From NCBI GenBank assembly GCA_024742665.1, contig JANSYA010000001.1:496001-560000 (forward strand): a stretch of DNA of 64,000 bases, in the 5' to 3' direction. Source of the DNA: a bacterium. GTDB lineage: Bacteria > Spirochaetota > Leptospiria > Leptospirales > Leptonemataceae. Made by a program: the position numbers and the translations under genes. This document shows, one piece after another, positions 17,641 through 25,115 of the stretch (its first letter is position 1; every line of letters starts with the position of its first letter). The notes beneath the pieces were generated by a model, which was not told the DNA's origin, ran no database searches, and worked only from the letters and a program-made list of their open reading frames with translations.

Positions 17641-19827
17641 ATGACGCAGCCGCGTCACGCCAGAATAACTGTCGCTACTGTTCAGTTACGCATACGAGCG
17701 GCATTGCCGTCGACGGAGATTGATTCGCCCGTGTTATTTTCACCTGACTCATTGAGCGGCGGTTCGGCCGTCCTCGGCGTCTTGAACGAGGCTGTCGAAA
17801 ATATCAGCCGGCATCAGGAGCGTGCTTCGTTCTGGCGCTCGGTCTGTGAAAATTCGCGCTGGATTTTGCCCTTTCGGCGAATGTGCGTATTGATGGATGG
17901 CGACACTGCGCGCGAATTCGTCGCACGATTCGAAGAAGGAGATTTCGTGGAAGCCCGGGGCGCAGGCGAAGACAATCAAACGGCGTGGCCCGGCGCAGGC
18001 CAGCGTGTGGAATGGGTCGCGGCTACGGCTGAGCCGACTTTTCCAGAGGGGGAATGCGAACTCTGCGATTGGATTCGAGGTTTCGATATTCACGAGCGCA
18101 CTAATATGCGGCTGCTGAGCGTGCCCGTGCCGGGAGATGAGCGGGCTGTGGGCCGCATGCTCTTTTTAGTCGATCAGCCGGAGGAGACCGAAACGATTGC
18201 GTCCCTGGCCAGGGTCTACGCCCTGCACGTCGGCATGACCTATCGCATGATCGAAACCGTTGAACGACTGCAACAGAACGAACAGCGTTTCAGTTCTCTG
18301 TTTCAAAAATCCGGCGAAGGCGTCGTCGTGCATGATCTCGACGGAAAGGTGCTGGAAGCCAATCAAAAGCTGCGCGAGCTGATGGGGTACACCGAAGCGG
18401 AGATGCTGGATCTAAATGTACTGCAGTTTCATTCGCCGGAAATTCGCATCCTGACCACAAAAAACTTTGAGGCGGTACTGAAACACGGCTCTCTGAATCT
18501 GGAGTTTGAGATCCTGCGCAAGGACGGCGGCGCTTTCCTGGCGGAAATTACGGCGACTCTGATCGAAACCCGCGAAGGACCGCTGATTCAGTCGATCATT
18601 CGCGACGTGACGGAGCGGCGGCGCATGACGAACGAGCTGGAGCAGGCTCGCGACCGGGCGGAATCCGCGAATCGCGCGAAAAGCGAATTCCTGGCGCGCA
18701 TGAGTCATGAGATTCGCACGCCGATGAACGCGATCATCGGCATGAGTGAACTGCTCGCGGAAACCAGTCTGGACGCGGAGCAAAAGAATTTCGTAAACGT
18801 GCTCGGTAAATCCGGCGAAGCGCTGCTGGTATTGATCAACGACGTGCTCGATCTTTCGCGCATTGAGGCGGGCGCCGTTCAACTGGAAGAGATCGCCTTC
18901 GAGGCGGGGGACATTCTGGCCGGCGTCTGGAAGCTGATGGGAGTCGAGGCGAAACGCAAGCAGCTCGCCTTCGACTTCAGACTCGGCGCGGATACGGCGC
19001 ATACGACTCGGGGAGATCCCCATCGCCTGCGGCAGGTGCTTGTAAACCTGGTTTCAAATGCGATTAAGTTTACGGATCAAGGCAGCGTGACCCTGGAGCT
19101 GCGCCGGGTGGATGCGGAGACGGATGAAGATGCGAGCGTGGCCCTGGAGTTTTTGGTCAGCGATACGGGCATCGGCATTCCGCCGGAGCGCCGCGCCGCG
19201 ATATTCGAAAGTTTTTCGCAGGTTGATTCTTCGATTACCCGGCGCTACGGGGGCAGCGGTCTGGGGCTGGCCATTGCGAATCATTTGATTCAGATGATGG
19301 ACGGAAGTCTTTCCGTGAAAGACAATCCAGGGGGCGGGAGCATCTTTTCGTTTGTCTTGAAGCTCCCGACCGCCGGCGCGGAAAAATCTACGGTGCCGCT
19401 CGCGGAGCAAAGCGCTACGGCCAGACCGCCGTCGGATTTGCTGGAGCCGGATCCGCTGCGTATATTGCTGGTCGACGATTCCGAAGACAATCGCATGCTC
19501 GTGTTGACCTTTCTAAAAAAGTATCCCTATCAAATCGACGTCGCCGAAGATGGAGCCGTCGCCGTGCGCAGATTTCGTGAAAGTCACTACGATCTGGTAT
19601 TGATGGACATGCAGATGCCGGTGCTGGACGGCCTTTCGGCGACGCGTGAAATTCGCAAGTTTGAACAGGAGAGCGGTCGAACGACGACGCCGATTCTGGC
19701 GCTGACCGCTTACGCTCTGAGTAAAGAAAAGCAACGCAGTCTCGATGCGGGCTGCAACGCGCATCTGTCCAAGCCGATCAAGAAAACCGTGTTGGTAGAA
19801 GCCATCCAGAAATACGCGGGCGGTTGA
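17641..19827 (+). CDS. Hybrid sensor histidine kinase (GAF-like, PAS, HisKA, HATPase, REC)
   Basis: 728 residues, no membrane segments. An N-terminal sensory part (about 50-210) is GAF-like; a PAS domain follows (RFSSLFQKSGEGVVVHDLDG). HisKA carries the phospho-accepting His in EFLARMSHEIRTPMNAIIGM, the ATPase has VNLVSNAIKFT and GSGLGLAIANHLI, and a C-terminal receiver has RILLVDDSEDNRM, Asp in LVLMDMQMPVLDG and the Lys in LSKPI. It is a cytoplasmic phosphorelay input. The true start may be a downstream GTG at 17731. No cognate regulator is adjacent. Confidence 0.9.
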   Translation: MTQPRHARITVATVQLRIRAALPSTEIDSPVLFSPDSLSGGSAVLGVLNEAVENISRHQERASFWRSVCENSRWILPFRRMCVLMDGDTAREFVARFEEGDFVEARGAGEDNQTAWPGAGQRVEWVAATAEPTFPEGECELCDWIRGFDIHERTNMRLLSVPVPGDERAVGRMLFLVDQPEETETIASLARVYALHVGMTYRMIETVERLQQNEQRFSSLFQKSGEGVVVHDLDGKVLEANQKLRELMGYTEAEMLDLNVLQFHSPEIRILTTKNFEAVLKHGSLNLEFEILRKDGGAFLAEITATLIETREGPLIQSIIRDVTERRRMTNELEQARDRAESANRAKSEFLARMSHEIRTPMNAIIGMSELLAETSLDAEQKNFVNVLGKSGEALLVLINDVLDLSRIEAGAVQLEEIAFEAGDILAGVWKLMGVEAKRKQLAFDFRLGADTAHTTRGDPHRLRQVLVNLVSNAIKFTDQGSVTLELRRVDAETDEDASVALEFLVSDTGIGIPPERRAAIFESFSQVDSSITRRYGGSGLGLAIANHLIQMMDGSLSVKDNPGGGSIFSFVLKLPTAGAEKSTVPLAEQSATARPPSDLLEPDPLRILLVDDSEDNRMLVLTFLKKYPYQIDVAEDGAVAVRRFRESHYDLVLMDMQMPVLDGLSATREIRKFEQESGRTTTPILALTAYALSKEKQRSLDAGCNAHLSKPIKKTVLVEAIQKYAGG

Positions 19828-19875
19828 GCGCTGCGTTTGCAGGCGTCGCCGTAAACGCAGCGCCTGCGCTCCATC

Positions 19876-20748
19876 TCAGGCCTCGCTCAATCGCCGGCTG
19901 ATATCGCCCAGTCGCAGTAACTGCTGATAAAACAGCGGGAAAACCATTACGCTTTCGATGAAACCGAAAACGTACATGATCACCGCGATAATTTCGCCGT
20001 ACTGCGTTTGACCGCCGTCGCTACCGGAAGCGTCTACCGAGGCGGAAATCGACGCGATCAAAACAGTCGCCAGGATCGCCCAGGCCGCCGCGAAATTCCA
20101 GGTTTCCAGGTCCGATAGTCTGATATTCCAGCGCATCATTCTACGAAAGTGAGCCTTGATTCCAGACGCATGATTTTCCGCGATGACTTCCACCTGGCGT
20201 TCCTGCTCGTCGTTGAGCCCTTTGTTAAGAGCGACGATGCGTTTCTCGCTGCTGCTGAAAACCAGCAGGGTAAAGACGGCGCCGATCAAACAGTTTAGAA
20301 AGATATGCAGATCGATGAAGGCGATCACCAGCAGAGTGCCGCCGAAGTTGATCGCCTGGTTTACGATTTCCGGCAGCGAGTTTTCCAGAAATTCGATCAG
20401 CTCGGTGAACAGTCCCGCGCGCGCCGCCGTTCGAGACACCGGCGCCCCGCGTCGATTTTCGCGCTCTACGAATTCGCGGCTGATCTCCTGATAGATTCCG
20501 GAATAGACTCGCGTATCGTAAAAGCGCCGGCCGGCGCCGGTGATCAGCACCAGGCCGCACAGGATCGCCAGCGAAAGCAGTCCGCTGTAATCGCCCCGGA
20601 TCAGGCCGTCCACAGACCAGCCGATCGCCAGGGGAAACATCAAAAACAGCAGACCGTCCGCCACGACCAGAAACCAGGTGAACGCGGTGCGGCTCCAGTA
20701 GCGGCGCATCAATAAAGACAGCGAGATCTTCTGCGAATTCTCCGGCAT
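19876..20748 (-). CDS. Stand-alone six-TM ABC transporter membrane domain
   Basis: 290 residues with about six hydrophobic segments, arranged like an ABC exporter transmembrane domain (ABC six-TM family). No Walker A, signature or Walker B motif is present, so the nucleotide-binding domain is missing. The coupling-helix-like segment KRIVALNKGLNDEQERQVEVIAEN precedes TM5. Proteins of this type occur without an ATPase in many bacteria, and function is unknown. It is divergent from tetR; the operator at 20833-20854 lies between them, so TetR may control it too. Confidence 0.75.
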   Translation of the reverse strand: MPENSQKISLSLLMRRYWSRTAFTWFLVVADGLLFLMFPLAIGWSVDGLIRGDYSGLLSLAILCGLVLITGAGRRFYDTRVYSGIYQEISREFVERENRRGAPVSRTAARAGLFTELIEFLENSLPEIVNQAINFGGTLLVIAFIDLHIFLNCLIGAVFTLLVFSSSEKRIVALNKGLNDEQERQVEVIAENHASGIKAHFRRMMRWNIRLSDLETWNFAAAWAILATVLIASISASVDASGSDGGQTQYGEIIAVIMYVFGFIESVMVFPLFYQQLLRLGDISRRLSEA

Positions 20749-20832
20749 TGCGATTGCAGCATTCGCTTTGCCTTGAGGAGGGTCAATTCGATTCTCCCGG
20801 CCGGGCAGTAGGGCCTAAAATCCGCGTTGACG

Positions 20833-20854
20833 GAATATACTGAATGGTATATTC
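20833..20854. promoter_or_regulatory. Inverted-repeat operator upstream of tetR
   Basis: GAATATAC-N6-GTATATTC is a perfect 8+8 inverted repeat with spacer TGAATG. The same element, AATATAC-CGAATG-GTAT, recurs before the dienelactone hydrolase gene. It sits where a promoter -10 would be, just before the tetR Shine-Dalgarno, which fits autorepression. It also rules against the alternative ATG at 20844 as the tetR start. Confidence 0.8.
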
Positions 20855-20861
20855 TGGAGTA

Positions 20862-21458
20862 ATGGGCAAAGCGGAACGCACCCGGGCGGCGATCATTGAG
20901 CAGACGGCGCCTTTGTTTAATCGCCGCGGTTACGCCGGCACGTCCCTGAGCGATTTAACAGAAGAGATTCAGCTTACGAAAGGCGCGATTTACGGAAATT
21001 TCACGGATAAACAGGAGCTCGCGCTTGAGGCCCTGAAATTCAATATCTCACATATTGCCGGTGAGATTCGCACTCGCCAGGCCGCCGCGAACTCCCACAT
21101 CGATCGATTGATGGCCTACCCCGAAGCGTATCGGAGTATCTATCGCTGGATTCTGGGAAACGGCGGCTGTCCGATTGCGAATACGCTCACCGAAGCGGAC
21201 GACACGAATCCCGCCCTGAGTCGACTGGCGCTGCTGTTCGTTCGGCGCTGGCGGCGCAATATTGACCAGATCGTGCGGGCGGGGCAGGCCGAAGGCGAAT
21301 TGCGCGACGATGCCGACGGCGATCGCCTGGGGCAGGCTTTGCTGGCGGCGATTTCCGGCGGAGTGATGCTGGCGAAAGCCACCGGCGACCACAGCTTTAT
21401 ACGCACGGCCCTTGAGCAGGCGTCGGCGATGGTTGAGCAGACCAGAGTCGGCGAATGA
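20862..21458 (+). CDS. TetR-family repressor
   Basis: 198 residues. The N-terminal helix-turn-helix KAERTRAAIIEQTAPLFNRRGYAGTSLSDLTEEIQLTKGAIYGNFTDKQEL is classical TetR/AcrR; the ligand domain (HIAGEIRTRQ onward) resembles TetR_C regulators of the YxaF/AcrR type. The start at 20862 has GGAG four bases upstream. An operator overlaps its promoter and a second copy lies before the next gene, so it represses itself and the dienelactone hydrolase. The inducer is unknown, presumably a small electrophile or lactone. Confidence 0.92.
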   Translation: MGKAERTRAAIIEQTAPLFNRRGYAGTSLSDLTEEIQLTKGAIYGNFTDKQELALEALKFNISHIAGEIRTRQAAANSHIDRLMAYPEAYRSIYRWILGNGGCPIANTLTEADDTNPALSRLALLFVRRWRRNIDQIVRAGQAEGELRDDADGDRLGQALLAAISGGVMLAKATGDHSFIRTALEQASAMVEQTRVGE

Positions 21459-21493
21459 ATTCAGTATGGGCGTCAGGCAGTGATTTATAATAA

Positions 21494-21514
21494 AATATAC
21501 CGAATGGTATTATA
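21494..21514. promoter_or_regulatory. Second TetR operator, before the dienelactone hydrolase gene
   Basis: AATATAC-CGAATG-GTATTATA repeats the core of the operator at 20833 (ATACYGAATGGTAT shared). Its inner half-sites ATACC and GGTAT form a perfect inverted repeat around GAAT. It is 67 bp upstream of the ATG at 21581. Confidence 0.78.
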
Positions 21515-21580
21515 TGGGGCTCTGTGAGGCTGACGCGCAGAGGGAGCGAATCGCAAAATTGCGAAGTGATGGAGGATATT

Positions 21581-22423
21581 ATGAATCAGAAGAGTAGGCA
21601 GAAGCTCACGGACGATGGGTTGGAGGACTTCGAACGCCGGACGATCACGTTTGAAGCGAACGAAAAGACCGTGTACATTTCCGGTGCCGGGCCGGCGGTG
21701 ATCGTCATGACGGAAATGCCCGGCATCAGTCCGGACGTCGCTCGCTTCGCCCGCTGGGTGCGCGAAGCGGGCTTTACGGTTTATATGCCTGCGCTCTTCG
21801 GGCGAGACGGCGCGCTGCCGGGAGTGAAGGAGGGCGTCGGGGTTTTTAAGCGCGCCTGCGTCAGCGCCGAGTTTCGCGCCTTCGCAGGAAGCGGCCGCGA
21901 CGGAAGCAACGAATCCAGTCCGGTTACGAATTGGCTGCGGGCTCTGGCGCGGCTTGCCCATTCTGAATGCGGAGGTCCAGGCGTCGGCGCGATCGGAATG
22001 TGTTTTACTGGGAATTTCGCTTTAACGATGATGCTGGAGCCGGCCATGCTTGCGCCGGTGCTGTGTCAGCCATCGCTGCCGGTTGACGATCCAGCCGGCC
22101 TGGAAATCGCGCCGGGAGATTTGCAGGCGGTGAGCGAACGTCTGCAGCGCGATGATTTGAACGTGCTCGGCTTTCGCTTCGCGGGCGACGACCACTGCCG
22201 GGCGGAGCGCTTCGCCGCATACTCATCGGCGCTGGGTAATCGTTTTCAGGGACGCGTGCTGCCGGACGAATCGGCGAATCCGGAACCGCCGCCTTTTTTC
22301 GCGCGGGTGATCAGGAGTCCGCATAGCGTCGTGACGGCCCACCTGATCGACGAAGCGGGCCAGCCCACGCTCCAGGCTCGCGACGAGATTCTAGATTTTT
22401 TCAAGCAACGCCTGGGCGCCTGA
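21581..22423 (+). CDS. Dienelactone hydrolase-family protein
   Basis: 280 residues from the ATG at 21581, which has GGAGG five bases upstream; two upstream ATGs lack this. The alpha/beta-hydrolase core shows the nucleophile elbow GAIGMCFTGNFAL with Cys as nucleophile, as in dienelactone hydrolases, and strands VIVMTEMPGISPDVARFARWV and FTVYMPALFG near the N-terminus. An Asp (FAGDDHCRAERF) and a late His (HSVVTAHLID) are candidates for the triad. Members cleave cyclic esters or lactones. It is controlled by the adjacent TetR through a shared operator. Confidence 0.88.
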   Translation: MNQKSRQKLTDDGLEDFERRTITFEANEKTVYISGAGPAVIVMTEMPGISPDVARFARWVREAGFTVYMPALFGRDGALPGVKEGVGVFKRACVSAEFRAFAGSGRDGSNESSPVTNWLRALARLAHSECGGPGVGAIGMCFTGNFALTMMLEPAMLAPVLCQPSLPVDDPAGLEIAPGDLQAVSERLQRDDLNVLGFRFAGDDHCRAERFAAYSSALGNRFQGRVLPDESANPEPPPFFARVIRSPHSVVTAHLIDEAGQPTLQARDEILDFFKQRLGA

Positions 22424-22570
22424 AGTCGTAGCGATAGGCGGCGTGCACGGATTCGTTTCAAACTTGACTCGTTGATGACGCCGGCGGAAACTCAAACCGC
22501 AATGATTCTCAGTAAATAGTACGATCGCAGCGGCGCAGTCAGTCCCGACTGGCGGAAAATTCGGGACTCG

Positions 22571-22777
22571 ATGGATCTATTGAACAGCGTGCGAATCGAA
22601 TTCGAAAACGGGTATTCGGTTGTGATCGGTCACGGCTTAAATCGGGACATGGATCGGCGAGGTTCGGCGCATATTTTCGACGCATGTCGCCTCGACGATG
22701 CGCAGATCTCAGAGGGATTGGAGTGTGACCGGTGGGCGGATGGCGCGGCGAATTGCTGCTTCAAGTTTGTTGCATAA
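22571..22777 (+). CDS. Possible small hypothetical protein
   Basis: 68 residues, MDLLNSVRIEFENGYSVVIG at the start, no recognised domain and no clear Shine-Dalgarno. It lies in the roughly 370-bp gap between the hydrolase and the next convincing ORF, in which I see nothing else. It could equally be non-coding or the remnant of a larger gene. Confidence 0.25.
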   Translation: MDLLNSVRIEFENGYSVVIGHGLNRDMDRRGSAHIFDACRLDDAQISEGLECDRWADGAANCCFKFVA

Positions 22778-22791
22778 GCGTTCCCGTTTTT

Positions 22792-23163
22792 TCAATGTTG
22801 GATTTCTCGCATTCGTTTTGAGATCGAAAAAAACTCCGCTTCATCATTCGATTCCCGGCATTGATAGTACACTATATGCGTTTTTTGAATCTCATGGTCT
22901 TGAATGAGTAGATTCTTGATCCGCCGCCATAGGCCTTCCGCGGGCGATGCTGATTCGCAATATTCCTCAAAGGAACCAAGAATCAGCGCCATTAGTGTGA
23001 ATTTTTCGTCATCGTCCAGATTGTTTTCTACGTAATAACGCGTGAATTCTTCTACTCTTTCCGGATTGGCGCACTCGATTTCCCAATCCTGCATGTGTGG
23101 ATCTTCAGTAAGTCGAAACTCCGAATTAAACCTGTCGATCGCCGCTCTCGTTGGATGTCTCAT
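22792..23163 (-). CDS. Small acidic hypothetical protein
   Basis: 123 residues, acidic and helical (NPERVEEFTRYYVENNLDDD, then GSFEEYCESASPAEGLWRRI). No family recognised; size and acidity resemble immunity or anti-type small proteins, but this is only an impression. It lies in an accessory-looking stretch left of the inverted repeat that bounds the tRNA array. A weak GAGGG precedes the ATG. Confidence 0.5.
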   Translation of the reverse strand: MRHPTRAAIDRFNSEFRLTEDPHMQDWEIECANPERVEEFTRYYVENNLDDDEKFTLMALILGSFEEYCESASPAEGLWRRIKNLLIQDHEIQKTHIVYYQCRESNDEAEFFSISKRMREIQH

Positions 23164-23360
23164 ATTCGGCCCTCGGTTTCAGTATTCAGCAGGACCGCCT
23201 CCTTGCAAGCATATGGGGAGGGTGAGTTTCGCACTCCGGCGCGTTACGCTACACTTAAATCGGCCCCCACCTATCCGAAAATAGAAATAACAATCGCTGC
23301 TCAATGCCCATTTGACGCGCCGGCAGTGCATCTTTAAGGTGGAACCGGGGAAGCCATAGA

Positions 23361-23582
23361 ATGCAGAAAATAAAAAAAGCAAGCGGTGGAGTCTGCCTCG
23401 CGCTCGGAGCCATCGCCGGCTTGACTATTCTAAAAAACGTTGCGACATTGATAATCAAGAACACTCAGCTCTCGCATGGATTTGTGAGTGGTATGGTTAC
23501 CTCTACAATCCTTATGACTTTTGTCTGCGTTCTCTTTCTGTGGTGTGGATGGGCGCTCTGGAAGCAAGAGCCGGGGGCATGA
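23361..23582 (+). CDS. Small two-helix membrane protein
   Basis: 73 residues with two hydrophobic segments (GGVCLALGAIAGLTILKNVA and SGMVTSTILMTFVCVLFLW). No recognised family. Its base composition is lower in GC than nearby core genes, consistent with accessory DNA. Weak Shine-Dalgarno (GGGGAAG). Confidence 0.5.
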   Translation: MQKIKKASGGVCLALGAIAGLTILKNVATLIIKNTQLSHGFVSGMVTSTILMTFVCVLFLWCGWALWKQEPGA

Positions 23583-23784
23583 TACGTTTGCTCGTTTATT
23601 GAATTTTGCTTACTAAAAGGTACTGTCACGAGCGGCTGAACGCCCACTCTTTCAAATAAACAGAATCGACTTGCTCACTTCAGGACGATGCGTGAAATGC
23701 CCGTTCAACATCCTTACAGCAGCCGATAAGTTCTCGATTCGTCTCAACCAGCAACACCGGATCTGGTAGAAGTCCTTCGCACCA

Positions 23785-23901
23785 TTAACGGCATGTGCCT
23801 TCCGGATCTATCAGCCGCAGATCCTGTCCGCAGCGCGAACACGGTACCGGTGATTTTAATACCGGAGAATATCCAGAGCGCGGCCAGTGATACTCAGACA
23901 C
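23785..23901 (-). pseudogene. Truncated copy of the zinc-ribbon/RHH gene inside the left inverted repeat
   Basis: GTG at 23901 opens a 38-codon frame nearly identical to the first part of the gene at 28670, including SPVPCSRCGQDLRLI, then ends at TAA after EGTCR. It lacks a 21-bp segment and all sequence beyond the first CxxC. Homology to the right copy stops at 23797, in a GGAAGGC microhomology. Downstream in the same frame an unrelated 33-codon tail (GLLPDPVLLVETNREL) continues to about 23685, perhaps the rest of another broken gene. Confidence 0.7.
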
Positions 23902-24145
23902 GCCAACCCCCTTTTCTCACCTGGGACGCAAGCGCAGCGCCCCTTCTGGCTTCGACTGCGAAAAGGGTCGAGTAAGTCGAAAACGTTATTCTACAAATTT
24001 CCAGAAGGCACATGCCGTTAATGATGTTAATACTTCGCTTCGCAAGATCAACTCCAAAAACATTTCGCACAAAAATTTCGCTTCCAAATCGGATTCGGAT
24101 ATATTAACATGTTTTTATTCTCAATTAAGATTCGGAGGCGGCAGG
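23797..24145. repeat. Left inverted repeat (IR-L) flanking the tRNA array
   Basis: The 349 bp match 28426-28795 in reverse complement at roughly 85-90% identity by eye; the only length difference is 21 bp absent here. The inner end is exactly the T-stem 3' strand plus acceptor (CCTGC-CGCCTCC) of tRNA-Ser(TGA). The outer end is inside the truncated zinc-ribbon gene. A second, shorter inverted motif (CATTAACGGCATGTGCCTTC) occurs at 23783-23803 and, inverted, at 24001-24025 within the same arm. Confidence 0.88.
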
Positions 24146-24234
24146 ACCCCGCAGCCTTTCAGGCTGCATGGCCTGCAACGGTGATCCCGTGACCTATTTT
24201 CAAAATAAGCTCCTCATTCAGCCGGATCGCCTCC
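24133..24234 (-). tRNA. tRNA-Ser(TGA) with T-loop hairpin
   Basis: Acceptor GGAGGCG/CGCCTCC, anticodon stem CTTAT/ATAGG with loop TTTGAAA, long variable arm, discriminator G as expected for Ser. The T stem GCAGG/CCTGC is intact but the usual 7-base TTCRANY loop is replaced by 26 bases holding a GCAGCC/GGCTGC hairpin (24146-24171). Last tRNA of the left arm; its 3' end is shared with the inverted repeat. Confidence 0.8.
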
Positions 24235-24245
24235 CTTTAATCATA

Positions 24246-24318
24246 TGGGGACGGTGAGATTCGAACTCACACTGTACACGTTCTGAGCGTGCTGCCTCTG
24301 CCGTTGGGCTACGTCCCC
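24246..24318 (-). tRNA. tRNA-Leu(CAG), short variable arm
   Basis: Acceptor GGGGACG/CGTCCCC, anticodon loop CTCAGAA in stem GCACG/CGTGT, variable region only five bases (ACAGT), normal T arm GTGAG-TTCGAAT-CTCAC, discriminator A. Bacterial tRNA-Leu normally has a long (class II) variable arm, so this class I form is unusual. Confidence 0.8.
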
Positions 24319-24324
24319 GTTTTT

Positions 24325-24418
24325 TGCGCCGGACAAGATCATGGCAGCCCAAAGGGCTGCCTTGCTTGCACTAACCAGGCTCTCGACCTGGTGCCTCTGC
24401 CTATTGGGCTACCGGCGC
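24325..24418 (-). tRNA. tRNA-Leu(GAG), class I, with T-loop hairpin
   Basis: Acceptor GCGCCGG/CCGGCGC, anticodon stem CCAGG/CCTGG with loop TCGAGAG (C rather than U at position 33), variable TTAGT. T stem GCAAG/CTTGT encloses a 27-base loop with GGCAGCCC/GGGCTGCC instead of TTCRANY. Discriminator A. D arm is almost the same as in the neighbouring CAG and TAA tRNAs. Confidence 0.75.
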
Positions 24419-24422
24419 TTTT

Positions 24423-24514
24423 TCGAGCGGGCGGGACCCAGTGGCCTGAAAGGCCACACGGCCCGCAACACACAGGGCTTAAACCTGCTGTCTCTGCCGT
24501 TGGACTACCGCCCG
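24423..24514 (-). tRNA. tRNA-Leu(TAA), class I, with T-loop hairpin
   Basis: Acceptor CGGGCGG/CCGCTCG (one G-U), anticodon loop TTTAAGC in stem GCAGG/CCTGT, variable GTGTT. T stem GCGGG/CCCGC with a 26-base loop containing GTGGCC/GGCCAC. Discriminator A. Confidence 0.77.
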
Positions 24515-24519
24515 TATTT

Positions 24520-24604
24520 CGGAGTAGGGAGGGATCGAACCTCCGCGTCTGTTACAACGACCTCGACTTAGCAGGTCGGTGCCTTACCTCTCGGCCACTA
24601 CTCC
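24520..24604 (-). tRNA. tRNA-Ser(GCT)
   Basis: Acceptor GGAGTAG/CTACTCC, anticodon loop CTGCTAA, class II variable arm, canonical T arm GGAGG-TTCGATC-CCTCC, discriminator G. This is the only Ser tRNA of the array without an inserted hairpin. Confidence 0.92.
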
Positions 24605-24608
24605 AATT

Positions 24609-24754
24609 CGGAAGGAGAAGGATTCGAACCCTCTGTTGCGCAATAAGGCGCAACAGAGCAGGACATCACCTGCCAGTGGCAGGTGATGTGTCGCGCATCT
24701 GTTACGATGACCACCGGTTTCCAACCGGATACCTTACCACTCAGTCATCCTTCC
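24609..24754 (-). tRNA. tRNA-Ser(GGA) with two hairpins between variable and T arms
   Basis: Acceptor GGAAGGA/TCCTTCC, anticodon loop TTGGAAA, variable arm GGTCATCGTAACAGATGC, then two long perfect hairpins (ACATCACCTGCC/GGCAGGTGATGT and CTCTGTTGCGC/GCGCAACAGAG) before GAGGG-TTCGAAT-CCTTC. The T loop itself is normal. Total 146 bases, about 60 more than the ordinary tRNA-Ser(GGA) at 29419. Confidence 0.75.
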
Positions 24755-24761
24755 AATCTTA

Positions 24762-24907
24762 CGGATGGAGCAGGAATCGAACCCTCAGTTGCGCTATTAG
24801 GCGTAACTGAGCATTGCATGACGTGCCATCGGGCACGTCATGCGGTGGCGGCTTGTATGCCGGCTTTCGTTTTCGAAACGAACCCCTTACCACTCGGGCA
24901 TCCATCC
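24762..24907 (-). tRNA. tRNA-Ser(CGA) with two hairpins between variable and T arms
   Basis: Acceptor GGATGGA/TCCATCC, anticodon stem TTCGT/ACGAA with loop TTCGAAA, class II variable arm GCCGGC-ATACAA-GCCGCC. Insert hairpins are GCATGACGTGCC/GGCACGTCATGC and CTCAGTTACGC/GCGCAACTGAG. T arm GAGGG-TTCGATT-CCTGC has one A-G mismatch. Discriminator G. Same architecture as the Ser(GGA) unit, different stem sequence. Confidence 0.73.
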
Positions 24908-24933
24908 AATTCAAAGGGCGCACTTCGCCCATG

Positions 24934-25043
24934 TGCGCCGCCGAGGATTTGAACCTCTCGTCTCCCAACCCTCTCGTTTAATGACTGAAGCAGGAAGCTT
25001 TGCTTCCTGCGCAATTTACAGTCCGGCAGAGGGAAAGCGGCGC
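24934..25043 (-). tRNA. tRNA-Tyr(GTA)-like RNA with rod-like middle
   Basis: Acceptor GCGCCGC/GCGGCGC and a T arm with loop TTCAAAT are clear, and a CTGTAAA (Tyr anticodon loop) is present. The middle does not fold as a normal anticodon arm: CCCTCT/AGAGGG, GACTG/CAGTC and GCAGGAAGC/GCTTCCTGC nest into one long rod. Discriminator A fits Tyr, and the leader ahead of this operon contains a Tyr codon. Could be an intron-containing, remodelled or decayed tRNA-Tyr. Confidence 0.5.
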
Positions 25044-25049
25044 GTTTAA

Positions 25050-25087
25050 AAACAAAAAGCCCCTCGCGGATAATCCGGGAGGGGCTT
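25050..25087 (-). terminator. Attenuator terminator before the Tyr-Ser-Leu tRNA operon
   Basis: On the minus strand AAGCCCCTC/GAGGGGCTT (nine-base stem) is followed by TTTTTGTTTTT, a strong Rho-independent terminator, and seven bases later by the first tRNA. Its 5' arm CCCCTCCCG is complementary to CGGGAGG at the end of the leader ORF (25124-25133), so the two helices exclude each other. Confidence 0.85.
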
Positions 25088-25115
25088 CATCGAAACGTTA
25101 AGTTGTTTCAGGGCA

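Noticed and set aside
23793..23975. Repeat-borne protein on the plus strand (also its copy at 28596-28835, minus)
   Set aside because: These frames are the antisense of the zinc-ribbon gene and its truncated copy; they look alike only because the DNA is duplicated.
24341..24810. Long plus-strand frames across the left arm of the tRNA array
   Set aside because: They are antisense to tightly packed tRNA genes and contain translated T arms (for example GFEPLVSQ-like strings), a known artefact.
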